Shown here piece by piece: positions 15,065-22,489 of a stretch of 28,195 nucleotides of DNA. Source of the DNA: Vicinamibacteria bacterium (lineage in GTDB: Bacteria > Acidobacteriota > Vicinamibacteria > Vicinamibacterales > UBA2999); contig JAICQE010000035.1 in assembly GCA_025938035.1 (NCBI GenBank), positions 1-28,195 of the forward strand, read 5' to 3'. Numbering within the stretch: position 1 is the stretch's first letter; every line of letters begins with the position of its first letter. The notes beneath the pieces were generated by a model. The model did not search any database and was not told the DNA's origin. It saw only the letters and a program-made list of their open reading frames with translations. A program made the position numbers and the translations under genes.

Positions 15065-17302
15065 GTGCTGGCACTGATCACGACACACAGAGGCTCCGGG
15101 GCACCGGGAACCGCCAAGGATTCACTCGGTGCCTCTCTGCCGGTTAGGAACGTCGTCAAGGCGGTCCGGCAGAGTGCGTGTGTCGCGCTCGCGCTGGTTC
15201 TCGCGCTTGCCGCGGGGACGGGTCGTCCCTCGGCGCAGCAACCGCCGCAACAGCCCCCCGAGACGCCGCGATTCGAAAGCTTTGCGGGCGTCAACGTCGT
15301 CTCGGTGGACGTCGTCGTTCGCGACGCGTCGGGCGATGTCGTTCGCGGACTCACGGCGAAGGACTTCGTCGTCTCGGAGGATGGCAAGCCGCAGACGATC
15401 GAAACGTTCTCCTTCCAGGAGATCGCCGCAGCGGCCCCTGGCACTGCCGATATCCAGCTCCTGGACGGACTCGAAGACAAGGTCCGCGCCGAGGCGGCCC
15501 GTGCCGCGAGCGCCACGCCGGCGACGACCGAGCCGACCGTCCCGACGGCAGACGCGGCCAGCCTCACGAACCGGCGGATGCTCACCATCGTGTTCGACGT
15601 CAGCTCGATGCAGCCCGACGACGTCCAGCGCGCGGTGGAGGATGCCCGCGAATGGGTCGCTGAGAAGATGACCGATGCCGACCTGGTCGCGATCATCACG
15701 ATCGGCTCCACGCTCAACGTGCTGACCGACTTCACCTCGAGCAGGGAAGACGCGCTGGGCGCGCTGCAGGCGCTCGCCTACAACGAAGGAACCGAAGTCA
15801 ACCCCGAGGCGCTCGCGACCGCCGCGACGGAAGCGGATGCGGAGTCAACGGACCCGTCTTCGACCACGACCGAGGCGGACGCCTTCCAGGAGTTCAACAA
15901 CGACGTGCGCCTGAGGGCGTTGAAGACGCTGTGTCAGGAGCTGACGCCCATCCAGCAGAAGAAGGCGCTGCTCTACTTCAGCGCCGGCATGAGCCGCAGC
16001 GGTGACGACAACCAGATCGAGCTCCGCTCCGCCACCAGCACCTGCAACCGGGGCAACGTGTCGATCTATGCGGTCGACACGCGCGGCCTGCAGGCGGTCG
16101 CCGCCGGCGGCTCGGCGTCGAGCCGCGGAAACGGACGCTCGCTCCTGACCGGTGGGGGGATGCGCGGGTTCCAGCAGCTCAATCAGTCGCAGGAGACGCT
16201 CAATACCCTGGCCGCCGACACCGGCGGCCGGGCTTTTACCGCCACCAACGATTTCGGCGACGCGTTCTCACGCGTGCAGAGCGATCTGGCTGCTTACTAC
16301 CTGCTCGGCTACCAGAGCACGAACCCGGCCCGCGACGGGAGGTTCCGGCGCATTCAGGTCCGCGTCACTCGTCCGGACGTGAAGGGCCTCCGCGTCGAGG
16401 CGCGTCCGGGCTATTACGCGGGACGCAGCTTCGAGAACACCAGTAGCCGCGACCGCGAAGCGCAGCTGGACGATCAGCTCTCCGCCGCCGTGTCGTCGAC
16501 GGACGTACCGATGGTGCTGGGGACCGGGTATTTCCGCCAGCAGGGCGCCGGCCGCGGCAACGATCGCGGGGGCGATCGCTTTTATGTGCCCATTGCGCTG
16601 GCCGTCCCGGGATTTGCCGTGCCGGTGGCCGACAAGGCGACAGAGGTCCAGCTGGACGTCAAGGGCGAGGTGCGCGACGAACGGGGGCGCGTCATCGGCC
16701 GGCTGCGCGAGACGATCAAAGTGCCCTCGGGCGGCGCCGACACACTCGCCGGCCGGCAGGTCTTCTATCAGTCCGGCGTGACCCTCCCGCCCGGCCGCTA
16801 CGTCGCGAAGGTCGTGGTGCGCGAGAACACGGGCGGCGCCATCGGGTCGTTCGAAGCACCGATCCTCGTGCCCCAGATGAACGGGCAGACGATCAAGGTG
16901 AGCTCGGTCGTGATGAGCACGCAGGTGCAGAAGGCCGGGGGCGGCCGCTCCGAAAATCCGCTCGTCCGTGACGGCGTGCAGCTCCTGCCGAACCTCACGC
17001 GCGCCGTCGGGCGGAACCAGAAGGTGTACTTCTATTACGAGGTCTACGACCCTGCCGTCGCCGAGCAGAGCCCCGACCTGCGCACGAGCCTCGCGTTCTA
17101 CCGTGGCGGCGTGAAGGTGTTCGAGACCCCGGTGGTGGCGCGCACGGCGATCGACGAGCCGAACCGGCGCGCCGTCGTCTTCCAGTTCGAGGTTCCGGCA
17201 GAGCAGTTCCGGCCGGGCACCTACACGTGCCAGATCAACATCATCGACTCGATTGCCAGCGCCGTGGCGTTCCCGCGGGTCAGCTTCGTCGTGATGGAGT
17301 GA
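15065..17302 (+). CDS. Secreted protein with VWFA-related acidobacterial domain
   Basis: 745 residues from GTG 15065, with GAGG 5 nt upstream. A hydrophobic signal (SACVALALVLALAAG) is preceded by a long basic n-region. Residues about 70-450 match the VWFA-related acidobacterial domain: NVVSVDVVVRDASGDVVRGL and DFVVSEDGKPQTIETFSFQE, then a VWA core (MLTIVFDVSSMQPDDVQRA), LYFSAGMSRSGDDNQIELRS, and YYLLGYQSTNPARDGRFRRI ending in VEARPGYYA. The MIDAS motif is degenerate (D-V-S-S-M instead of D-x-S-x-S), so metal-dependent binding is uncertain. Residues 470-745 are a further beta-rich region. It starts 15 nt after the barrel gene and is probably co-transcribed. The family is close to a phylum marker; its function is unknown. 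Confidence 0.88.
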   Translation: MLALITTHRGSGAPGTAKDSLGASLPVRNVVKAVRQSACVALALVLALAAGTGRPSAQQPPQQPPETPRFESFAGVNVVSVDVVVRDASGDVVRGLTAKDFVVSEDGKPQTIETFSFQEIAAAAPGTADIQLLDGLEDKVRAEAARAASATPATTEPTVPTADAASLTNRRMLTIVFDVSSMQPDDVQRAVEDAREWVAEKMTDADLVAIITIGSTLNVLTDFTSSREDALGALQALAYNEGTEVNPEALATAATEADAESTDPSSTTTEADAFQEFNNDVRLRALKTLCQELTPIQQKKALLYFSAGMSRSGDDNQIELRSATSTCNRGNVSIYAVDTRGLQAVAAGGSASSRGNGRSLLTGGGMRGFQQLNQSQETLNTLAADTGGRAFTATNDFGDAFSRVQSDLAAYYLLGYQSTNPARDGRFRRIQVRVTRPDVKGLRVEARPGYYAGRSFENTSSRDREAQLDDQLSAAVSSTDVPMVLGTGYFRQQGAGRGNDRGGDRFYVPIALAVPGFAVPVADKATEVQLDVKGEVRDERGRVIGRLRETIKVPSGGADTLAGRQVFYQSGVTLPPGRYVAKVVVRENTGGAIGSFEAPILVPQMNGQTIKVSSVVMSTQVQKAGGGRSENPLVRDGVQLLPNLTRAVGRNQKVYFYYEVYDPAVAEQSPDLRTSLAFYRGGVKVFETPVVARTAIDEPNRRAVVFQFEVPAEQFRPGTYTCQINIIDSIASAVAFPRVSFVVME

Positions 17303-17334
17303 GCACGAAGATCCCCACGGTGCCCGACCCGCCT

Positions 17335-17780
17335 TCAGCTTCTTCGGCGGTCGTAACTCACACGAGGCGGTTTGGGCTTCAGGTCCCGGTGAACGATCCC
17401 TTTCTCGTGCGCGGCGGCAAGTCCCTTCACGACCTCCACCGCACAGTCGATCGCCGTCGCACCGGTAGCGGCGCGTTCGGCGTCTCGGGGTTTGTGCCGG
17501 GCGTCGCGGGGGATGTGAGCCGATCCCGCAGCGTCTGCCCTTCGAGCAACTCCGCGACAATGTAGGGAGCGTCGTAGACAGCGAGGATATTCGGGTGATT
17601 GAGGGCGGCGGCGGCTCGCGCCTCCTGTTCGAAGCGGCGGAGCCGGTCGAGATCGGCTGAGAATGCCGGCGGCAGCGCCTTGATCGCCACGTCGCGCTGC
17701 AGGCGCGTGTCGCGCGCGCGGTAGACCTCGCCCATTCCGCCCGAGCCGAGCGCGGACTGGATTTCAAACGAGACGGGTGC
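17335..17780 (-). pseudogene. Remnant of a serine/threonine protein kinase gene
   Basis: Reading leftward from 17780, one frame gives [20 protein letters not shown] followed by [17 protein letters not shown] and the segment [11 protein letters not shown], the N-lobe of a Pkn-type kinase with its glycine loop and catalytic Lys. After about 17460 the kinase continues in another frame ([27 protein letters not shown]), then runs into a stop at 17335 straight after the catalytic loop. The remnant therefore has a frameshift, no proper start (a stop lies just upstream at 17781-17783) and no activation loop or C-lobe. It is a decayed fragment. Confidence 0.85.
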
Positions 17781-17862
17781 CTATCGGAAGCGCCACAGAG
17801 CGTTACTGTCGACGTCGAATTCTACGGCAGGCCGATCTGCGGCCGGTTCTGTGAACACCAAC

Positions 17863-17892
17863 CTTCGCCCTCCGACCTCCGACCTCCGGCGT
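17863..17892. repeat. CCTCCGACCTCCGACCTCCGG short repeat
   Basis: A short direct repeat of CCTCCGA units sits just past the stop codon of the propeller gene (17893). The rest of 17781-17862 has no convincing gene; a 25-codon minus-strand reading frame ending at 17781 may be another gene remnant. Confidence 0.5.
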
Positions 17893-18879
17893 TCACTTCT
17901 TGTCGAAGCGGTGCACCCGCCCGAAGGCGCTGAACTCGGCGACGAACAGGTCGCCACGCCCGTTCACTGCCACGCCATGGGGCGCGACGAAGAACCCCGT
18001 GCGCCACTGCTCGGGCGGCATCTTGTTTCCGCCGACGCCAGGCTCGATGTTCGCGCCCAGGTGAGCCACCACGGCGCCCGCCTTGTCCAGAATCGTCACG
18101 CGTCCGGTCAGCTCGCCGACGATCGCGTGATCGCCGCTGATGGCGACCGCCGCCGGCAGCAGCAGTCCCGAGGCGACGACGCCGAGGAACTCGCCGTCGA
18201 GCGACAGGTGCACGACGCGATTGTTCGCGCGGTCGGTGCCGATCAGCCGCGCGGGCTGGAATCGTGTGTCGAGGGCGATCTTGTGGAGCGTATTGAAGCT
18301 GTAGGGCGGCTTCTTCCCGCCGAACGACGCCAGGTATTTTCCCGTGCGATCGAAGCGGTGGATGAAATCGCTTGCGTAGCCGTCGGTGACGTAAATGTCT
18401 CCATTCGGCCCGACCTCCGTGCCGGTGAACAGCACGGCGAGCTGTCCGGAGCGTGCGTTTCTGACCTTGAAGTCGTCCGGTATCGCGGATGCGGGGATCG
18501 AGAGCACCACCGTCCCGTCGAGCGCCATCTTCAGAATCGTCTGGCCCCGCATGCGCGAGCCGTAGATGAACTCGCCGTCAGGCTGGCGGCGGATGACGAA
18601 GCCGTGCAGGTCCTGGGGGGCGTTGGGCACGTTCCGCAGAAACCGGCCGTCCGGCGCGTACACCTGCAGCCCGGCCTCCGGGTCCTGCACGCTGACGTAG
18701 ACCTCGCCGTTCGAGCTCACGGCGACGTCGCCGTGCATGTTGCCCAGCTGCGCGCGGCCCTCGGGCAGCTTCAGCCAGTCCCCGACGGCGGTGTAGGCAT
18801 CAGCCGCGGAGAGCACGGCGGCACACGCGATTGTCGCGAGCCACAGCGTGGAGACCGGTCGCGCAAGTGTGTTTCGCAT
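17893..18879 (-). CDS. Secreted NHL-type beta-propeller protein
   Basis: 328 residues with a signal peptide (LWLATIACAAVLSAADA). The mature part is a series of propeller blades with NHL-like turns: GDVAVSSNGEVYVSVQDPEAGLQVYAPDGRFLRN, VGPNGDIYVTDGYASDFIHRFDRTGKYLASFGG, DTRFQPARLIGTDRANNRVVHLSLDGEFLG, HGVAVNGRGDLFVAEFSAFGRVHRFDKK. Such propellers bind ligands or act as lyases (peptidylglycine alpha-hydroxyglycine lyase-like); no catalytic set can be assigned here. ATG 18879 lies only 8 nt from a TATAAT box on the same strand, implying an almost leaderless mRNA. Confidence 0.85.
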   Translation of the reverse strand: MRNTLARPVSTLWLATIACAAVLSAADAYTAVGDWLKLPEGRAQLGNMHGDVAVSSNGEVYVSVQDPEAGLQVYAPDGRFLRNVPNAPQDLHGFVIRRQPDGEFIYGSRMRGQTILKMALDGTVVLSIPASAIPDDFKVRNARSGQLAVLFTGTEVGPNGDIYVTDGYASDFIHRFDRTGKYLASFGGKKPPYSFNTLHKIALDTRFQPARLIGTDRANNRVVHLSLDGEFLGVVASGLLLPAAVAISGDHAIVGELTGRVTILDKAGAVVAHLGANIEPGVGGNKMPPEQWRTGFFVAPHGVAVNGRGDLFVAEFSAFGRVHRFDKK

Positions 18880-18887
18880 GGGGGCGA

Positions 18888-18893
18888 ATTATA
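18888..18893 (-). promoter_or_regulatory. Candidate -10 box of the beta-propeller gene, near-leaderless
   Basis: On the minus strand CGCGTATAATTCGCCCC places TATAAT 8 nt upstream of the ATG at 18879, so transcription would begin within a few bases of the start codon. No ribosome site is present in the short leader, which fits leaderless initiation. Confidence 0.6.
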
Positions 18894-18910
18894 CGCGGAG
18901 GGACGCTCAC

Positions 18911-19183
18911 GGAGGAGACGGAGTGCACGGAGACGGTCTCACACAGAGATCACCGAGGACAGAGACGCACAGAATCCGGAACGAGTCGGTTGCCGCCGGC
19001 CCGAACGGGCCGGCACATGGATCGAAAGAATGCCATACGCAAGCAGGCTATTCTCATTCCGATCTGCTTGCGTACGGCATTCTCTCGATCCATGCCCGCG
19101 CGCAGCGCGGGGTAACCGGCTCGTCTCTGTGCGCCTCTGTCCTCTGTGGACTCCGTGCGAGATCGTCTCCGTGAACTCTGTTC
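18911..19183. repeat. Long imperfect inverted-repeat element (~270 bp hairpin)
   Basis: The left arm (18911-19046) and right arm (19064-19183) are near-complementary over almost their full length around a 17-nt loop. The best-paired part is the centre: ATGGATCGAAAGAATGCC and TACGCAAGCAG on the left, CTGCTTGCGTACGGCATTCT and CTCGATCCATG on the right. Outer parts pair through CACGGAGACGGTCTC/GAGATCGTCTCCGTG and GAGGACAGAG/CTCTGTCCTC. It fills the 308-nt gap between two genes. A sequence identical over 19 nt (CACAGAGATCACCGAGGAC, 18942-18960) recurs at 28171-28189. No transposase is encoded, so this is a MITE- or REP-like non-autonomous element. Confidence 0.85.
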
Positions 19184-19187
19184 CCTC

Positions 19188-19604
19188 TTACGGCACGCCA
19201 TCGATGTCGGCGTCGCGATCGACGCCTCCTCGCGGCGCCTGATGATTCAGCCGCGCGAGCAGGATGCGGATCGAGCGGAGGTCGTGATGCGACGTGACGA
19301 AGAGATCGGCGAGCTCGCCGGCCGCCCAGAGGAGGCCCGCGAAGACCGTCAGCCGAATCAGTTCGACGAGCAGTACGGCGTACGAGATTCGTTCGACACT
19401 GGTGACACCGCTCGCGATCTGCAGGACGATGATGAGGCCCAGAAGTCCCGCGAGGACGCGAAACAGAATCGCAATGGAGTGCAGGCCTCTCGTCGGCTCG
19501 ATGTCGTCGGCGCGCACGGGTACGCCTGCAAGAGCCGGGCGATGGCGGCGCGCGAGTACGCGGCGCTCGGCGTCAAGAGTGCGGTCGCTGCTGGGCTTTC
19601 TCAT
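19188..19604 (-). CDS. Small two-helix membrane protein, unknown function
   Basis: 138 residues from ATG 19604. An N-terminal basic, non-membrane part (about 45 residues) is followed by two hydrophobic segments: SIAILFRVLAGLLGLIIVLQIASG (about 46-69) and YAVLLVELIRLTVFAGLLWAAGELADLF (about 75-102). A charged C-terminus (SHHDLRSIRILLARLNHQAP) follows. The frame stays open upstream over the mch gene but that part is a shadow. The family is not recognised. It diverges from mch with about 50 nt between start codons, so the two share a compact promoter region; no ribosome site is visible for it. Confidence 0.6.
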   Translation of the reverse strand: MRKPSSDRTLDAERRVLARRHRPALAGVPVRADDIEPTRGLHSIAILFRVLAGLLGLIIVLQIASGVTSVERISYAVLLVELIRLTVFAGLLWAAGELADLFVTSHHDLRSIRILLARLNHQAPRGGVDRDADIDGVP

Positions 19605-19654
19605 GGCCGTGGACGCACGCAAACGCACTGCCAGACCAAATGATTGAGGACACG

Positions 19655-20614
19655 ATGACGAGCCTTGACATGAACGAGCGGGCGTGGACGCTCGCCGACG
19701 ACTGCATCGCGCGGGCGGCCGAGCTGCGTCTGCGCGTGGATGTCCTGTCGAACGGCGCGCGGATCCTCGACGCCGGCGTGAACGTCCCTGGGGGACTCGC
19801 GGCGGGTCTCGCGCTGGCCCGGCTGTGCATGGGCGGCCTCGGGCACGTCGACTACGTGCCGCTGTCGATCGATCACGAGTCATGGTCCGGCGTGCAGGTG
19901 TGGACCGACCACCCCACCGAGTCGTGCATGGCATCCCAGTACGCGGGATGGGCGATCAACCCCGACGGCTTCTTTGCGATGGGGTCCGGACCGCTGCGGG
20001 CGCGCGCCAGGGTCGAGAAGGAGCTGTTCGGCAAGGTCGGATACGCCGAGGATGCGGCTCGCGGCGTCCTGGTGCTCGAAGGGCGGACGCTCCCGACCGA
20101 GGATGTCGCCGCCTGGATTGCGACGAAGGCCGGGATCGCACCGGGCGCGTTGACGTTGGCCATCGCGCCCACCGCGAGCCTGGCGGGCGGCGTCCAGATC
20201 GCGGCGCGCGTCGTCGAGACCGGGCTCCACAAGATGGAGACGCTCGGCTTCGACATCACGCGCGTCGTCAGCGCCATCGGCACGGCTCCCGTCCCGCCGA
20301 TCGCGAAGAACGACATGCGCGCGATCGGCCGCACCAACGACTGCGTCCTGTACGGCGGCCAGGTCCGCTACACGGTGCGCGCCGATGACGAACGGCTCGC
20401 CGACCTGGCGGCGCGCCTGCCCTCGTCGGCGTCGTCCGACTACGGCACGCCGTTCTACGACATCTTCAAACGCTACGACAACGACTTCTATAAGATCGAT
20501 CCCATGCTCTTCAGCCCCGCTGAAGTGTGGATCACGAGCTCGGTGACGGGGCGGACGTTCCACGGCGGACACCTGAACGCGGAGGTGCTGCGCCGGTCGA
20601 TGTTCGGCAACTGA
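19655..20614 (+). CDS. mch: Methenyltetrahydromethanopterin cyclohydrolase
   Basis: About 319 residues. It hydrolyses 5,10-methenyl-H4MPT to 5-formyl-H4MPT, feeding FhcD. Characteristic family stretches are GARILDAGVNVPGGLAAGLALARLCMGGLG, PTESCMASQYAGWAI, the segment starting FFAMGSGPLRA, IAPTASLAGGVQIAARVVETGLHKMETLGF, APVPPIAKNDMRAIGRTNDCVLYGGQV and PFYDIFKRYDNDFYKIDPMLFSPAEV. ATG 19655 is preferred because GAGGA lies 4 nt before it; ATG 19640 and ATG 19670 are alternatives. The next gene starts 7 nt after the stop, so mch opens a tight operon of cofactor genes. Confidence 0.96.
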   Translation: MTSLDMNERAWTLADDCIARAAELRLRVDVLSNGARILDAGVNVPGGLAAGLALARLCMGGLGHVDYVPLSIDHESWSGVQVWTDHPTESCMASQYAGWAINPDGFFAMGSGPLRARARVEKELFGKVGYAEDAARGVLVLEGRTLPTEDVAAWIATKAGIAPGALTLAIAPTASLAGGVQIAARVVETGLHKMETLGFDITRVVSAIGTAPVPPIAKNDMRAIGRTNDCVLYGGQVRYTVRADDERLADLAARLPSSASSDYGTPFYDIFKRYDNDFYKIDPMLFSPAEVWITSSVTGRTFHGGHLNAEVLRRSMFGN

Positions 20615-20621
20615 CCGTCGC

Positions 20622-21551
20622 ATGAAGGTATCGATCCTCAGCGCGCGTATCGGTTGGCACACGGACGAGCTCGTCCGGGCGCTCGCGGAGCGGGATCATC
20701 CCGCGACGGTTGTTCCGTACGAAGGGCTCGTCGCGCGCATGGGTAGCCGGGTTGGCCGATTGTCGAGCCACGCGGATCAGCTGCTCGAGGCCGACGCCGT
20801 GCTCGCGCGAATCATCCCGAACGGATCGCTGGAGCAGATCATCTACCGTGTGGACGCGCTGCACTGGCTGCAGGAACACGGCGTCCTCGTGATGAATGCG
20901 CCCGTCGCCATCGAGCGCTCCGTGGACAAGTTCTACACAACCGCTCTCCTTCACGAGGCGGGAATTCCGACGCCCGAGACGGTCGTGTGCGAGGGTGTGG
21001 CAGATGCGATGGCGGCTGTGCGCGAATTCGGCGACGCCGTCATCAAACCTCTGTTCGGGTCGATGGGACACGGTATGGTCCGGGTCAGCGATCCCGACGT
21101 CGCATTTCGCGTCACCCGTGCGCTGGAACAGGTGCGCTCGGTCTTCTATGTTCAGCGCGTCGTCGATCATGGAGGGCGTGATGTTCGCGCCGTCGTGGTG
21201 GGGAATCGTGTGCTCGGAGCGATTGAGAGGACCGCGACGGGCACGGACTGGCGGACGAATGTTGCCCGAGGCGCCGCGGTGCGTCCGTTCGAGCTTCCCG
21301 ATGCGTGGGCGCAGCTCGCCGTCCGCGCGGCGGGGCTGGTGGGCGCTGACTATGCGGGGGTGGATCTGCTGCCGTCCCGCGACGGCTCGGTCTTCGTGCT
21401 GGAAGTGAACGGGATTCCGGGCTGGGAGGGCCTGCAGCGCGCGACGGGGCTCGACGTCGCGGGCGCCATCGTTCGACATCTGGAGGTGGCGGCAGGCCGC
21501 GGAATGCCTGCATACGCCACCGACGCGCCGCCGCCGGCCGGGCGGATGTGA
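20622..21551 (+). CDS. ATP-grasp (RimK-type) amino-acid ligase of the H4MPT/methanofuran cluster
   Basis: 309 residues with the ATP-grasp plan: N-terminal alpha/beta domain, VDKFYTTALLHEAGIPTPETVV (Lys103), VIKPLFGSMGHGM (Lys142 and the small-residue loop), and the metal-binding C-terminal GVDLLPSRDGSVFVLEVNGIPGW (Glu261, Asn263). RimK-like ligases add glutamate to a carboxylate via an acyl phosphate. The archaeal relative MptN glutamylates H4MPT, and the bacterial methanofuran analogue (methylofuran) carries a polyglutamate chain, so either cofactor is a plausible substrate. Location 7 nt after mch and a 1-nt overlap with the next gene tie it to the C1 pathway. The exact substrate is inferred. 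Confidence 0.9.
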   Translation: MKVSILSARIGWHTDELVRALAERDHPATVVPYEGLVARMGSRVGRLSSHADQLLEADAVLARIIPNGSLEQIIYRVDALHWLQEHGVLVMNAPVAIERSVDKFYTTALLHEAGIPTPETVVCEGVADAMAAVREFGDAVIKPLFGSMGHGMVRVSDPDVAFRVTRALEQVRSVFYVQRVVDHGGRDVRAVVVGNRVLGAIERTATGTDWRTNVARGAAVRPFELPDAWAQLAVRAAGLVGADYAGVDLLPSRDGSVFVLEVNGIPGWEGLQRATGLDVAGAIVRHLEVAAGRGMPAYATDAPPPAGRM

Positions 21552-22489
21552 TGTCGCCGCGCGACGTCGCAGCCGGAGCGCAGCTGGCGTGTCTTCTCGA
21601 GGTGAGCGCTCCGAAGCCCGGCAATGTGTCGCCCGGGCGTCACTTTGCCGACGCGAGGTACGAGCATTTCCTGGCGAGCGCCGTGGCCATCGGCGAGCCG
21701 CTCGCGGCCGCGGGTGAGCAACCGCTGGGGATGACGATCCGAAGGGCCGTCGAGGCCACTAGCCGCTGGGTCCCCTCCAACACGAATCTGGGTATCGTGC
21801 TCCTGTTTACCCCCCTTGCCCGCGCCGCGATTCTCGGGGGTCGGACCGGGGTCAGAGCGGGGTCAGAGCGGGGTCAGAGCACGGTCAGAGCGGGGACAGA
21901 GGGGGGTCAGAGCGGGGGGTGGGAGCGGATGCGGCGGGCGGTGCGCGAGGTGCTCGATCAAACCTCTGTGGACGATGCGCGCGACGTGTACGCGGCAATT
22001 CGACTCGCCCGGCCGGGCGGATTAGGACACGCGGACGACCAGGACGTTGCGGATGAGCCCACGGTGACCCTGCTCGAAGCCATGCGGCTGGCCGCCGGGC
22101 GGGATGGCATCGCCCGCGAGTACGCGACGGCGTTCGAGACGACTTTCGAGGTGGCCGCTCCAGCGCTGCGCGGCGCAAGAGCCGCGGGCCTGTCATGGGA
22201 CGATGCCGTGGTCGAGGCCTTCCTGACGGTGCTCGCGGCGCGGCCCGACACGCACGTCTGTCGGCGGGGTGGCGCGGAGATTGCCACCGATGTCTCGCGC
22301 AGGGCGCGTGCGGTAATGGCCGCCGGCGGAGTACGCTCCCCGGAAGGCCGCCGCGCGCTGGACGAGATGGATGCGGCACTCCGCGATGTCCGGCACACGG
22401 CCAATCCGGGGACGACCGCCGATCTGACGGCGGCCGCGATCTTCGTGGAGCTGCTCGACGGAGGATGGAACACAGATGTCTCGCGGTGA
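21551..22489 (+). CDS. CitG/MdcB-like (triphosphoribosyl-dephospho-CoA synthase family) protein of the H4MPT cluster
   Basis: 312 residues. Family signatures are CLLEVSAPKPGNVSPGRHF (about 14-32), WVPSNTNLGIVLLFTPLARA (about 73-92), DDARDVYAAIRLARPGGLG and TVTLLEAMRLAAGRDGIAREYATAF. CitG attaches a phosphoribosyl group to dephospho-CoA; members in H4MPT clusters are of unproven function, and a ribosyl transfer in cofactor assembly is a reasonable guess. ATG 21551 overlaps the previous stop by 1 nt (TGATG). About 25 residues after LARAAIL are encoded by an 11-bp tandem repeat and look foreign to the family; the frame is nevertheless kept. It overlaps the following gene by 14 nt. Confidence 0.85.
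   Translation: MSPRDVAAGAQLACLLEVSAPKPGNVSPGRHFADARYEHFLASAVAIGEPLAAAGEQPLGMTIRRAVEATSRWVPSNTNLGIVLLFTPLARAAILGGRTGVRAGSERGQSTVRAGTEGGQSGGWERMRRAVREVLDQTSVDDARDVYAAIRLARPGGLGHADDQDVADEPTVTLLEAMRLAAGRDGIAREYATAFETTFEVAAPALRGARAAGLSWDDAVVEAFLTVLAARPDTHVCRRGGAEIATDVSRRARAVMAAGGVRSPEGRRALDEMDAALRDVRHTANPGTTADLTAAAIFVELLDGGWNTDVSR
21837..21913 (+). repeat. In-frame 11-bp tandem repeat (GGGGTCAGAGC) inside the CitG-like gene
   Basis: Seven head-to-tail 11-bp units: a degenerate first unit (21837), three perfect copies (21848, 21859, 21870), two with substitutions (21881, 21892) and a last perfect one (21903). Because 11 is not a multiple of three, each copy is read in a new frame, giving the low-complexity GVRAGSERGQSTVRAGTEGG stretch. 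Confidence 0.95.

Noticed and set aside
16268..17767. 499-codon minus-strand frame antisense to the VWFA gene
   Set aside because: Shadow frame. Its beginning is the kinase remnant read in the wrong frame and the rest lies opposite a real coding sequence.
18911..19183. Insertion sequence
   Set aside because: No transposase reading frame and no clear target duplication seen; only a non-autonomous inverted repeat can be supported.
18950..19201. Possible small protein of 83 residues in the inverted-repeat element
   Set aside because: Arg/Ser-rich and lying fully in the palindrome; better explained by the element than by a gene.
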